A DNA stretch of 64,000 nt, taken from the NCBI GenBank assembly GCA_021199655.1, contig JAJQHQ010000027.1, forward strand, positions 79,985-143,984, given 5' to 3'. How positions within the stretch are numbered: position 1 is the first letter of the stretch; every line of letters begins with the position of its first letter. The DNA comes from Lachnospiraceae bacterium. GTDB lineage: Bacteria; Bacillota; Clostridia; Lachnospirales; Lachnospiraceae. The notes under the pieces were generated by a model that had not been told where the DNA came from, searched no databases, and saw only the letters and a list, made by a program, of their open reading frames with translations. A program made the translations under genes and the position numbers. Of this stretch, positions 1 to 7,799 are shown one piece after another.

Positions 1-1193
1 ATCTGCCGCGAGACTCCCAGTGCCAACCCCATTTCCGCCATCAGAAACAGGATCGAGGTACCTCCGTAGCTGATAAACGGCAGCGTGATACCGGTCGTCG
101 GAATCAGATTCGTGACGACAGCAATATTTAAGACGACCTGCAGAGCGATATGAACAAAAATTCCGCTCACGATCAGTGAGCCCAGCAGATCCGGCGCATT
201 CTGCGCAATAAAGAACAGACGGTAAAGCAGGAATACGAACAGCAGCATGACCAGCATCGCTCCAAAAATTCCCAGCTCTTCGCAGATGATGGAAAAGATC
301 ATATCATTCTGCGCCTCCGGAAGGGAACCCAGCTTCTGCGTACTGTTTCCCAGTCCTTTGCCGAAAAAGCCGCCGTTGCCGATCGCGTAAAGTGCCTGCA
401 GGATCTGATAGCCGCCGGAACTCGAATAGTCCTCCGGGTGCAGCCATACCTGAATACGGGCGATACGGAAACCGCCGCTGACATCACTGGTAATGATCCA
501 GGCGACAAGAATGGCGATGATGATCACGCCGATCACTCCGACCGCCACAAACGGAGCAGTCTTCGGATGCGCGATAAAAAGCAGTACCACGGTAATTCCG
601 AGAATAATGATGGCCGTACTTAAGTTATCCGTAAAATAATAAGTGCAGAAAGCGGAAGCAAAGCCAAAAAAGCCGACGATCAGCACCGGCTTAAGGCCTT
701 TCATCTTATATCCCATTTTCACGATCAGAGTCGGCAAAAGAAGGATAACCGCAATTTTGGCCAGCTCGGCAGGCTGAAAGGAAAAGGAATTCGTCCCCAG
801 CCAGCGTCTCGCGCCATTCACTTCACGGCCGACATACTTTGTGATGATCAGCAGGATCGTAGAAATTCCGTAAATCGGAAAAGAAAACTCCGCAAGCCAG
901 TGATAGTCGATCTGTGATCCGATCAGAGCAAGTACCAGCGCGGCTGCACTGATGATCGCCTGTTTGCGGAAATAAACCATATCATCATTGTTCTCTACGA
1001 TCGCTTCGTACGCGCTGGAACTGTAAAGCATCACCAGACCGAAGCAGGTCAGTAATATTACGACCGCCAGCAGGTTGTAATCAAAATAATCCCGTTCTGC
1101 AGATCCTGACCGGCTCACAAAAAGCCCCTTTTTCTTTTTGTGAGTGGATTTCTTCTTTTGAACAGGGCGTATGCTGTTTGATCTTACCGCCAT
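1..1193 (-). CDS. ftsW: SEDS-family cell-wall polymerase (FtsW/SpoVE type), partial
   Basis: This is a member of the SEDS family (FtsW/RodA/SpoVE), membrane glycosyltransferases that polymerise peptidoglycan with a partner penicillin-binding protein during division or spore cortex synthesis. The 3' end runs off the window, leaving about 397 codons. The first ~35 residues are cytoplasmic and very basic (two Lys-rich runs), followed by a series of hydrophobic segments. Family motifs seen are NGARRWL, FQPAELAK and TTGITLPFISYGG. I place the start at ATG 1193 because GAGGGG lies six bases upstream; an ATG at 1199 would overlap that ribosome site. It is divergent from the cotJ operon. The sequence alone does not tell FtsW from SpoVE; RodA seems less likely because of the long basic N-terminus. 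Confidence 0.85.
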   Translation of the reverse strand, partial: MAVRSNSIRPVQKKKSTHKKKKGLFVSRSGSAERDYFDYNLLAVVILLTCFGLVMLYSSSAYEAIVENNDDMVYFRKQAIISAAALVLALIGSQIDYHWLAEFSFPIYGISTILLIITKYVGREVNGARRWLGTNSFSFQPAELAKIAVILLLPTLIVKMGYKMKGLKPVLIVGFFGFASAFCTYYFTDNLSTAIIILGITVVLLFIAHPKTAPFVAVGVIGVIIIAILVAWIITSDVSGGFRIARIQVWLHPEDYSSSGGYQILQALYAIGNGGFFGKGLGNSTQKLGSLPEAQNDMIFSIICEELGIFGAMLVMLLFVFLLYRLFFIAQNAPDLLGSLIVSGIFVHIALQVVLNIAVVTNLIPTTGITLPFISYGGTSILFLMAEMGLALGVSRQ

Positions 1194-1387
1194 ATACATC
1201 CCCTCGAATCATTTATTAAAAGATTTGTTTATGATAATTCTGCAAATTCTCCGCACTGCAATTTTGCAATCCGTAGTATCATAGCATATCTGCTGAGCAT
1301 TTTCCAGTAGTTTGAGAGAATTAAATCCCTGTATTTGGACAAAAACATTTTAGAGGGCAACCTCATATTCTATAGAGAAACTGATGT

Positions 1388-1414
1388 GTAACTGTGAGGA
1401 CACTGAACAGTTAC
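1388..1414 (+). repeat. 27-nt GTAACTGT hairpin, copy 1 (upstream of cotJA)
   Basis: The left arm GTAACTGT (1388-1395) is the exact reverse complement of the right arm ACAGTTAC (1407-1414), with an 11-nt loop. It sits just before the cotJA ribosome site. The same hairpin recurs at 26245, 46492, 59948 and 60406, with degenerate or half copies at 5273 and 33869. Confidence 0.75.
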
Positions 1415-1437
1415 CCTGTATTCAGAAAGGAGACATT

Positions 1438-1662
1438 ATGTCAGACATGAAAAATCCGGGCTGTGGATGCCGGGATAATGAAAATCTCCGGGTCAACAGT
1501 ATCTATCATCATTTGACAGAAGCGGATGCGCCGCTGGCAATGTGTTATGTGCCATATCAGCAATGGGAAACACCTTACGAACCGTGCAGAGCGCTTAAGG
1601 TCGGGACTGTGTTCCACGATCTTTGCAAACCGTTCTGCGGGAAAGGAGGGAAATGTCGTTGA
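1438..1662 (+). CDS. cotJA: Spore coat-associated protein CotJA
   Basis: A small Cys- and Pro-rich protein (74 aa) of the CotJA family, the first gene of the cotJABC operon, whose products enter the inner spore coat made by the mother cell. The recognisable part is LAMCYVPYQQWETPYEP in the middle, with further cysteines near the N-terminus (CGC) and at the C-terminus. I chose ATG 1438 because AAAGGAG lies a proper distance upstream; an in-frame ATG at 1384 has no ribosome site and would run through the repeated hairpin at 1388-1414. The stop overlaps the cotJB start by 10 bases, implying coupled translation. In Bacillus this operon is SigE-dependent; a weak SigE-like -10 (CATATTCT) near 1364 is possible but not convincing. 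Confidence 0.85.
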   Translation: MSDMKNPGCGCRDNENLRVNSIYHHLTEADAPLAMCYVPYQQWETPYEPCRALKVGTVFHDLCKPFCGKGGKCR

Positions 1663-2174
1663 ACAGAGAAGGAAACATGTATGGCAGCGGCAGAGGGCTG
1701 CGCGGCGGTGCCGCGCAGGGACGTATGATGCCGGAAGGCCGCGGAATGCGCAGCGGAAATCCGCAGGGGCGTCCGATGCCAGAAGGCCGTGGAATGGCGG
1801 ATAACTACAGAAGGGATATGGAATGCGGCTGTGCTGAGCCTGAAAACACAAAGGACTGCGGATGCAATATGGAAAATGTCCTCGATTCGCAGGGCGAATC
1901 GGGACATATCCCGGCAGGCAATCGGATGCAGCTTCTCACCTATCTTGATGAAGTGAGTTTCTGCGCCTATGATCTGATGCTCTATCTGGACACCCATCCG
2001 CAGGATGAGCGGGCAATGGAGTATTTTGTAAAATACAATGGAAAGCGTGATCGCGCGCTTGAGATCTATGAAGAAAAATACGGTCCCCTTCAGTATGGGC
2101 AGACGTGCCGCTGCAATATGGGAAGTGTAAAATGGGTGACGGAGCCCTGGCCATGGGAAGGAGGCGAATGCTAA
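1653..2174 (+). CDS. cotJB: Spore coat protein CotJB with a repetitive Gly/Arg/Met N-terminal extension
   Basis: The C-terminal ~90 residues match the CotJB family (LLTYLDEVSFCAYDLMLYLDTHP, then YNGKRDRALEIYEEKYGPL). The ATG at 1653 follows GGAGGG, so the protein is about 173 aa, roughly twice the usual length of the family (about 85-90 aa). The extra N-terminal ~75 residues contain a near-duplicate of QGR-MPEGRGM (twice), then a Cys-rich stretch (CGCAEPENTKDCGC). The gene overlaps cotJA and abuts cotJC, which starts one codon after its stop. The extension resembles low-complexity coat or exosporium segments; whether it adds a crosslinking or surface role is inference. The family assignment is firm. 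Confidence 0.85.
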   Translation: MSLNREGNMYGSGRGLRGGAAQGRMMPEGRGMRSGNPQGRPMPEGRGMADNYRRDMECGCAEPENTKDCGCNMENVLDSQGESGHIPAGNRMQLLTYLDEVSFCAYDLMLYLDTHPQDERAMEYFVKYNGKRDRALEIYEEKYGPLQYGQTCRCNMGSVKWVTEPWPWEGGEC

Positions 2175-2801
2175 ATGTGGTATTATGAGAAAAGACTGGA
2201 ATATCCGGTAAACATCAAAACGCCGAACGCAAAGCTGGCGCAGGTGATATTGTCACAATACGGAGGTCCTGACGGCGAGATGGGCGCTTCCATGCGCTAT
2301 CTTTCCCAGCGGTATACCTCTCCGAACGGCACTGTCTCCGCAGTTCTCACAGACGTCGGTACGGAGGAACTCGCACATCTGGAGATCGTCGCGACCATCA
2401 TCCATCAGCTGACACGCGGACTCACACCTGAGGAGATTGAGAAGGCCGGCTTCGCGCCATACTACGCCGATCACACGATTGGTGTGTGGCCTCAGGCTGC
2501 GGGCGGCGCTCCGTTTAGCGCAGCTGAGTTTCAGTCTACCGGCGATCCGGTCACAGATCTGAACGAGGATCTTGCGGCGGAGATGAAAGCCCGCACCACT
2601 TATGACAACATCCTCCGTCTCTGCAAGGATCCTGACGTGACAGATGTCATCCGTTTTCTTCGCGCCCGTGAGGTCGTACACTATCAGCGCTTCGGCGAAG
2701 CGCTCCGCAGCGTACAGGATCAGCTGGACGCAAGGAACTTCTACGCGTTTAATCCGGGCTACGACGCTCCGTGTGCCTGCTTTGCGCCGGATAAAAATTA
2801 A
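2175..2801 (+). CDS. cotJC: Spore coat protein CotJC (manganese-catalase-like)
   Basis: 208 aa, full length for CotJC, a ferritin-like four-helix protein related to non-haem manganese catalases and deposited in the spore coat. Visible family segments include MWYYEKRLEYPVNIK at the start, the metal-ligand region around DVGTEELAHLEIV, and the second helix pair with AAEMKARTTYDNIL and REVVHYQRFGEAL. The ATG at 2175 follows the cotJB stop directly, with GGAGG inside the end of cotJB. The last bases of this gene overlap the end of the convergent truncated xerD-like gene by four bases, an unusually tight junction that matters for how that gene lost its 3' end. Confidence 0.9.
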   Translation: MWYYEKRLEYPVNIKTPNAKLAQVILSQYGGPDGEMGASMRYLSQRYTSPNGTVSAVLTDVGTEELAHLEIVATIIHQLTRGLTPEEIEKAGFAPYYADHTIGVWPQAAGGAPFSAAEFQSTGDPVTDLNEDLAAEMKARTTYDNILRLCKDPDVTDVIRFLRAREVVHYQRFGEALRSVQDQLDARNFYAFNPGYDAPCACFAPDKN

Positions 2802-3583
2802 AAATTAGATTCCAGCGGCGCGCCATTCCACAGCAGGTGCGCCGCAAAGGAATGGCGAAGGGTCTGCGGAGTGATATCAGAGGAAATCCCGGCCTTTGAC
2901 GCATAATACTTGACCAGCTTCCAGAACCCCTGGCGGCTCATCGCCCGCCCGGAGCAGTTCACAAAAAGACAGTCACATTTGTTTCCCTTAAGAAGCGCAG
3001 ACCGGCCATCTTTCAGATAATGATCCAATGCCTGCTTCGCGGTATCACCAAACGGAATCACACGTTCTCTGCCGCCATCCGTGCAGTACACATAATTCAG
3101 GTTCAGATGAACTGCATCCAGAGGAAGCGAAATCAGCTCTGACACACGCATTCCGGTCGCGTACAAAAGCTCCAGCATCGCACGGTCCCGCAGTTCCTTC
3201 GGCGTATCGCCGGAAGGCTGTTCCAGCAGGCGCGCCGTCTCGTACACACTCAGAATACCAGGCTGCTTTTTTTCGATATGCGGCGCCTTAATATCTTCCG
3301 TCGGATCGTCTGCAATCTCATGTTTTCGATAAATATAGTGAAAGAAAGCCTTCATAGAAGCTACATTCCGCGATACGGTAGCGGTAGAGAGCCCCTGTTT
3401 TTCAAGATAGAGTATGTAGGAATTTAAGTTTGTCGCCGTCACATTCCCGATTTCATCAACTCCGTGATCGATCAGGTATGACTCCAACTTGCGCAGATCT
3501 CTTTGATAAGAATCAACGGTGCTGTCCGACGCGTTCTTCTGCTCCTTTAAATAATCGATAAATAATGGCAGTTCCAGGCTCAT
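2798..3583 (-). pseudogene. xerD: XerC/XerD-like tyrosine recombinase, truncated and lacking the catalytic Tyr
   Basis: The N-terminal core-binding domain (residues 1-90; VDSYQRDLRKLESYL) and part of the catalytic domain are clear, but the protein stops at 261 aa where family members run to about 295. The first catalytic Arg is present (ATGMRVSEL) and so is the second (TLRHSFAAHLL), but the His usually before it is Gln (TPQTLRH), the usual Lys-containing GKGNKER turn reads DGGRERV, and everything after HLLWNGAPLES, including LGH and the nucleophilic Tyr, is missing. The frame ends NF-stop exactly at the end of cotJC. It sits downstream of a spoIIM-like and a DUF362 gene, a normal place for xerD. 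I read it as a gene inactivated by a deletion or rearrangement; a repurposed DNA-binding protein is the alternative. Confidence 0.75.
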
Positions 3584-3738
3584 TTATCAGTTCCTCAACC
3601 TTCGATAAATTCTCCCCTGTCCGCGTAAAAGATCATCACCGGCCTGTCCCCCATCAGGTCTGAAAAGAATTGTAAAAATACAGCGGATGTACCGATTATA
3701 ACCAAACTTTCTTTTAAAATCAATCGCGTTTTTTACGG

Positions 3739-3774
3739 AAAGAGCCCCGAAAACAGCCAATTTCGGGGCTCTTT
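3739..3774. terminator. Hairpin terminator between the DUF362 gene and xerD-like gene
   Basis: A perfect 14-bp stem, left arm 3739-3752 and right arm 3761-3774 (AAAGAGCCCCGAAA / TTTCGGGGCTCTTT), loop 8 nt. There is no long T run outside the stem, so it may act in either direction or need Rho. Confidence 0.6.
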
Positions 3775-3825
3775 ACAAGATTTCGCCGGGTAAATTTCGA
3801 ACCCTACCAGATGTTGTAAAACAGG

Positions 3826-4929
3826 TCAATGAGTCTCTTTGATATACTCCTTTAAAAATTCATACATCTGATTCTCCGTCGGCGGGCAGCCCTTAAGGCT
3901 GCAGGCAAAACCGGCCGTGCATCGGCCAATGCCAAGCTTCCCGGTCTTTCCCTGATAGCCCTGCCCGATGCAGATTTTCTCATCCAGCTGATCCAGCAAT
4001 CCGTCCTGACGCAGCATTTCCAGCGCCGGTATCAGATACCCGTAACAGGCGCTGCAGGAATCGACCTCGCTCACCGCGTCCTGCAATTCAACGATTCTGT
4101 GTTCTCTGGGAAGCTCTTCCATTTCCGGCTGCGTACCGCAGGTCGTGATCTGTGCCTTTGTAATATCCGCGCAGCCAATGCCAAGCGTTTCCGCCAGACG
4201 TATGTACGGGACATCGTCTACAGAATAATGCAGCAGCTGACAGACATGGGCGTCCACCAGCACCGGATCGACCGCAGCCATGATGCAGTTGCGGACGACC
4301 GGATTCCCGCCGTCCTCGAAATCGAGATCACCGCAGATATGGTCAACCACAATAAAATCCTGATGAATGCCCGCATTCAGATGCGCAATCGGTTTATGGA
4401 GCCCCATTGAATGAAAGCGGCGCTTCTCCTTATTCGGAATCAGGCCCTTCATATTCTTCAGCGCACAGGTAATCTTTGTCTGGCAATGCCCCTTCAATAC
4501 CGGCACATTGATCAGGAAATCAAACTCTTTCACGCATTCACAAAGATTCAGCTTCATTCCGGCACAGTCTTTTTCAAAAGAGCGGTCCTTCTGCGCATCG
4601 AGAAATTCCACCCCATACTCCTGTACCAGACGGTCATAGCCGCACACCTGTACGGCCTCCGACGTCCTGCCGCCCACCCAGGAGCCTTCCTCGATCACCA
4701 GATTGCAGTAGCCATGCTGCTGCAGATATTCGATGATTCCGGCAATGATTTCCGGATGCGTCGTCGCGCCAAAAGAAGCCTCGGAGGCTGATACCAGATT
4801 GGGCTTGATCCCGATCCGGCTTTCTTTATTCTCCGGAAGCATTTCACACAGAGAAGCACGCTTTAAAAGTTCCAGTGTCATCTCCCGATAGTTCGTGCCG
4901 TAGATTTTCAGAATTTCATTTCGGTTCAT
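3826..4929 (-). CDS. DUF362 domain-containing protein
   Basis: 367 aa; a DUF362 family protein (the conserved part covers residues ~35-250: GIKPNLV, VIEEGSW, INVPVLKGH, CALKNMKG, DHICGDLDFEDGGNP). Members are often found with iron-sulfur or redox enzymes, but no reaction is established. The C-terminal third has a cysteine cluster (CSACYGYL, then CTAGFACSLKGCPP) that could bind a metal or Fe-S cluster. The start is ATG 4929, with GGAG eight bases upstream; an in-frame TTG at 4935 is too close to that site. It begins two bases after the stop of the small upstream gene, so the two are cotranscribed. A hairpin follows at 3739-3774. Confidence 0.8.
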   Translation of the reverse strand: MNRNEILKIYGTNYREMTLELLKRASLCEMLPENKESRIGIKPNLVSASEASFGATTHPEIIAGIIEYLQQHGYCNLVIEEGSWVGGRTSEAVQVCGYDRLVQEYGVEFLDAQKDRSFEKDCAGMKLNLCECVKEFDFLINVPVLKGHCQTKITCALKNMKGLIPNKEKRRFHSMGLHKPIAHLNAGIHQDFIVVDHICGDLDFEDGGNPVVRNCIMAAVDPVLVDAHVCQLLHYSVDDVPYIRLAETLGIGCADITKAQITTCGTQPEMEELPREHRIVELQDAVSEVDSCSACYGYLIPALEMLRQDGLLDQLDEKICIGQGYQGKTGKLGIGRCTAGFACSLKGCPPTENQMYEFLKEYIKETH

Positions 4930-4931
4930 GA

Positions 4932-5159
4932 TCAATACTCCTTCTCAATGCTGTCAAGACCATATTGTTTTAAAAATCCTGCCAGCTCTGCCTCATTCCG
5001 GATATACATGATCTCTTCAAATTTCCCGGTCTGTCTGTTTTTGAAACCGGCCACCTGCTCACCGTTGCAGATACTGCAATGGAGCACCGGCTTATAGATG
5101 GAGGGATCATATACTTTTTTCTCCACCCCGGCTTCCTGTTTCTTCTTTCTTCCGAACAT
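4932..5159 (-). CDS. Small conserved protein with a CSIC motif, unknown function
   Basis: 75 aa from ATG 5159 (GGAGGG lies about ten bases upstream). It starts with a basic stretch (MFGRKKKQ) and holds YKPVLHCSICNGEQVAGFK and FEEIMYIRNEAELAGFLKQYG. Similar short proteins occur in clostridia and I recall them carrying misleading enzyme names; nothing here supports an enzyme. The pair of cysteines in CSIC could bind metal. Its stop precedes the DUF362 start by two bases. The open frame continues upstream to 5264 through a triple 12-bp repeat (ATGGCATTTTAT), giving MPYKMPYKMP, but that part lacks a ribosome site and I leave it out. Confidence 0.7.
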   Translation of the reverse strand: MFGRKKKQEAGVEKKVYDPSIYKPVLHCSICNGEQVAGFKNRQTGKFEEIMYIRNEAELAGFLKQYGLDSIEKEY

Positions 5160-5272
5160 ACCTTCTGCCCTCCCTGGCATTTTATATGGCATTTTATATG
5201 GCATTTTATCTGGCGTTCTGTTTTTCGTTATATCATCCTGGTTTCTTAAGGATGCCGGGCACACGTACCTTC

Positions 5273-5280
5273 ACAGTTAC
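5273..5280. repeat. Half copy of the GTAACTGT hairpin
   Basis: CCTTCACAGTTAC matches the right half of the 27-nt dispersed hairpin; the left arm is missing. It lies between the spoIIM-like gene and the small CSIC gene. Confidence 0.4.
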
Positions 5281-5341
5281 CCGGTCTCACCGTTTTCCAC
5301 ATTCAGGCATCCCGATCATACGGCTTCCCTGGCTGCTCACA

Positions 5342-5953
5342 TCACAGCCGCAGATACAGATCCAGTGTCCATGTTCCTAAAAAGGCTTCACACGCACAGC
5401 CCAAAAAGCAAAGTACCACGAGCCGGAAAAGCTCCGCGATATCCTGACGGCGAATACTTTTGACACCGGAGACAACGGGTTCCCGAAAATCCGGCTCTCT
5501 TTTCAGCCATATGCCCATCTCCTGTTTCCACATCATTCCATATAAGATCCACTGTGGAAATACACAGCATCCAAAAAGCAGGATACCATGGACTCCGTTC
5601 CGCAGTCCAAAAAGTGCTGTCAGCATCGTACCCGATGCGGCAAGCCACCAGGCATAACCCAGATGGAAAAACCAGCCCGCAGTCGTAAAGCCGCTCATCC
5701 ACAGAAACAACAATACCGGCAGCCGTACGGATACCACATAAAAAAAGAGGTCTCTGCAGTCCCGCGAAGCCCTTTCATAAACGCCCAAACTGTATCGGCT
5801 CGCCAAAGAAGCATAGGTTCCGCTGTCCATGGAAAACAGTTTCGGGAAAGCGCATCCAAGCAGAATACCAGAAGAGAGAAACAAAAGCGAAGCCAGTATT
5901 TTTCGATAAGAAAGACGCATCCGCAATTGCTGCGCGGATCTGTATCCGTTCAT
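5342..5953 (-). CDS. SpoIIM-like membrane protein
   Basis: 203 aa, a polytopic membrane protein with about five hydrophobic segments (residues ~18-38, 70-90, 95-115, 120-140, 175-195). Length, topology and the internal GxxNGVHGIL segment fit the stage II sporulation protein M family, which in Bacillus acts in the SpoIIDMP engulfment machine. Its position upstream of an xerD-like gene, as in other clostridia, supports this. The identity is distant, so another membrane protein of the same superfamily is possible. The start ATG 5953 has a G-rich site about eight bases upstream. It reads in the same direction as scpAB. Confidence 0.6.
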   Translation of the reverse strand: MNGYRSAQQLRMRLSYRKILASLLFLSSGILLGCAFPKLFSMDSGTYASLASRYSLGVYERASRDCRDLFFYVVSVRLPVLLFLWMSGFTTAGWFFHLGYAWWLAASGTMLTALFGLRNGVHGILLFGCCVFPQWILYGMMWKQEMGIWLKREPDFREPVVSGVKSIRRQDIAELFRLVVLCFLGCACEAFLGTWTLDLYLRL

Positions 5954-6049
5954 AAGAACTGCCCCCAGACTGTGCTCTGAGCTCTTACATCTATCCTATG
6001 CGGCAAAAGAACCGGTCATGTCATTCTTTCTTTATGTCTTCCGCTTCGG

Positions 6050-6619
6050 TCATACTTCTACTTTTGTCTCGATTTCTTCTTCCGCCTCCGCCTTGAAATC
6101 TTCCATCTGCACCGTATCAATCTCAGGCAGATCGTCCAGTGAATGAAGGCCGAAGTGCCTTAAAAAATCCTCTGTCGTGCCAAACAGGATCGGACGGCCG
6201 GGAGCATCCAGACGTCCCATCTCTCTGATCAGGTTGTACTCCACAAGACGGTTGACTGCATGGTCGCTTTTCACACCGCGGATTTTTTCAATTTCAAGCC
6301 GGGTGATCGGCTGTTTGTATGCCACGATGGAAAGTGTCTCCATCACCACATCCGAAAGCACGATCTTTTTCGGCTGCTTTGCAAGCCGGATCAGATATTC
6401 ATAATACTCTTTCTTCGTACAGAGCTGCCACGCACCGTCCATCTCATTCAGCTCAATTCCGCGTTCTTCTTCCTGATATCTGTCTGACATATGCTGCAGC
6501 AGCTTCTTAGTCGTCTCCGTATCCTGTTCAATAGCTGCCGCCAGCTTTGAGAGTTCCACGGAATCCCCCATGGCGAACAGAATCGCTTCGAGTGCTGCTT
6601 CCGCCTTTCTTCTGTCCAT
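6050..6619 (-). CDS. scpB: Segregation and condensation protein ScpB
   Basis: ScpB is the winged-helix kite subunit of the SMC-ScpAB complex that compacts and segregates the chromosome. Family segments: AALEAILFAMGDSVEL at the N-terminus, then ETLSIVAYKQPITRLEIEKIRGV and LIREMGRLDAPGRPILFGTT, followed by an acidic tail rich in Glu. I place the start at ATG 6619 (189 aa) since the family begins close to the AILF helix; ATG 6646 nine codons upstream also has an acceptable AGGAAA site. It lies about 40-70 bases downstream of scpA in the usual order. Confidence 0.92.
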   Translation of the reverse strand: MDRRKAEAALEAILFAMGDSVELSKLAAAIEQDTETTKKLLQHMSDRYQEEERGIELNEMDGAWQLCTKKEYYEYLIRLAKQPKKIVLSDVVMETLSIVAYKQPITRLEIEKIRGVKSDHAVNRLVEYNLIREMGRLDAPGRPILFGTTEDFLRHFGLHSLDDLPEIDTVQMEDFKAEAEEEIETKVEV

Positions 6620-6686
6620 TTTCCTGTCCTCATATATGAATCGCATGATCGGTTTCCTGTGTGTTTATATATTCATCCTGAAGCTG

Positions 6687-7475
6687 TCATTCATAGTCCG
6701 CCGCAAGATCTTCCAGCTCTGTTTCAGTATCTCCTCCTACCCAGGTAAGGCGAATGTCGGAAAAGGTCTCCGGCTGATCCACTTCAACCCTGCCTTCTTT
6801 CATCAGCTCAAGCAGAGTCAGAAACGTGACCACTTTATACTGTTTTCCCGGCCGCAGGCTTAAAATATCATAAAACATACAGTTCTTTTTTTCAAAAATA
6901 TAATGGCCTACAAAGCGCATTGTCTCGCCAAGGTTCACACTTTCCCGCTTCAGGCTGCCAAACCTGCTCCGGATCGGGTCTACCCGGTTCTCCTGACGCT
7001 TCATGATGTCCAGAAATACACTGTACAGGCTTTGAAGGGTGACACCGGAAAGAAGCTCGTCCACATCCACCGGCTCTCGGTAAGCCTCCACCTCTTCCGG
7101 AATATCCGGATCCCTGTAATAATGGCCCGCAGCATCCTCCATGCGGTCCCGAAGTTCGAAAGACATATATTTGTACATTTTATATTCAAGAAGCTTCTGG
7201 GCCAGCTCTTCTCGCGGATCGATCTCCTCCCCTTCCTCTGTCTCCTCAGGCGGCAGAAGCATCCGTGATTTGATGTCCAGCAGAGTGGCCGCCATCACCA
7301 GGAATTCACTCATCACATCCAGAGTCCCGTCCGACAGCTGCGCGATATATTCCATATACTGATCGGTGATCAGCGCGATCGGGATGTCATAGATACTGAC
7401 CTTATTTTTTTCTATCAGATGCAGCAGCAGATCCAGCGGTCCTTCAAACTGCTCCAGCTTCACAGGAATGCCCAT
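6687..7475 (-). CDS. scpA: Segregation and condensation protein ScpA
   Basis: ScpA is the kleisin that bridges the SMC heads. The start is ATG 7475 (262 aa), preceded by AAAGGAG with a good spacing; the protein then begins MGIPVKLEQFEGPLDLLLHLIEKNKV, the hallmark kleisin N-terminus. The C-terminal winged helix (VVTFLTLLELMKEGRVEVDQPETFSDIRL) is intact. An open frame extends upstream to 7628 only because the intergenic palindromic element happens to be stop-free. The roughly 320-base gap to the upstream metallophosphoesterase is filled by repeat structures (7501-7799), so scpA has a long, highly structured leader or a promoter of its own there. Confidence 0.93.
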   Translation of the reverse strand: MGIPVKLEQFEGPLDLLLHLIEKNKVSIYDIPIALITDQYMEYIAQLSDGTLDVMSEFLVMAATLLDIKSRMLLPPEETEEGEEIDPREELAQKLLEYKMYKYMSFELRDRMEDAAGHYYRDPDIPEEVEAYREPVDVDELLSGVTLQSLYSVFLDIMKRQENRVDPIRSRFGSLKRESVNLGETMRFVGHYIFEKKNCMFYDILSLRPGKQYKVVTFLTLLELMKEGRVEVDQPETFSDIRLTWVGGDTETELEDLAADYE

Positions 7476-7500
7476 ATGTACTCCTTTATGAATAATATAT

Positions 7501-7605
7501 AGGAAACGACAGTAGTCGTTTCCTTTTGCGCCGTTGCTGTGTGCCAGTGGCACACGTTTAGCAACGACCGAAGCGGTAGCGTAGACGCAAGGCTGCGAAG
7601 CAGCC
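7501..7605 (+). repeat. Stem-loop cluster with the inner module of the large dispersed element
   Basis: Three hairpins in a row: a 10-bp stem with loop AGTA (7501-7524); the inner module 7526-7590 (outer pair TTGCG/CGCAA, then CGTTGCT...AGCAACG enclosing GTGTGC-CAGTG-GCACAC, followed by GACCGAAGCGG); and GGCTGC-GAA-GCAGCC (7591-7605). The module matches those inside the copies at 28600 and 59150, but here lies outside the element and in the opposite orientation. Confidence 0.75.
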
Positions 7606-7631
7606 ATTCCATATGCGGTCGTGTGCATCGA

Positions 7632-7799
7632 GTTCAGAACAACAGACCACAGACCGCCTGCTATGCAGGCTACATGCCGCTAACGCGTCATATGTCTGCG
7701 GCTTGATGGGCGTTCCGCCCATCCCGAAATGAAAATACAGTCTTTAGCAGGTAAACCTGCACAGCCTGTATTTTCGTTTCGATGTTGTTCTGAACTGTT
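7632..7799 (-). repeat. Large structured dispersed element, copy 1 (inner module missing)
   Basis: About 168 bp, closely similar to 28600-28819 and 59150-59374. Its ends are inverted (AACAGTTCAGAACAAC at 7799 downward; GTTCAGAAC at the other end). It keeps the long stem around GCAGGTTTACCTGC and the CAGACATATGACGCG segment; where the others hold a 60-nt module, it has a plain stem GATGGGCG-GAA-CGCCCATC. It starts at the stop codon of the metallophosphoesterase gene. Together with 7501-7605 it accounts for the whole gap between that gene and scpA. Confidence 0.75.

Noticed and set aside
438..623. Plus-strand open frame inside the ftsW-type gene
   Set aside because: Shadow of the minus-strand SEDS gene; no ribosome site and no domain.
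3786..3812. GGGTTCGAAATTTAC resembling a tRNA T-loop
   Set aside because: No acceptor or anticodon stems can be formed around it.
7476..7628. 51-codon N-terminal extension of ScpA
   Set aside because: It runs through repeat hairpins and lacks a ribosome site; the real start at 7475 has AAAGGAG and a family-typical N-terminus.
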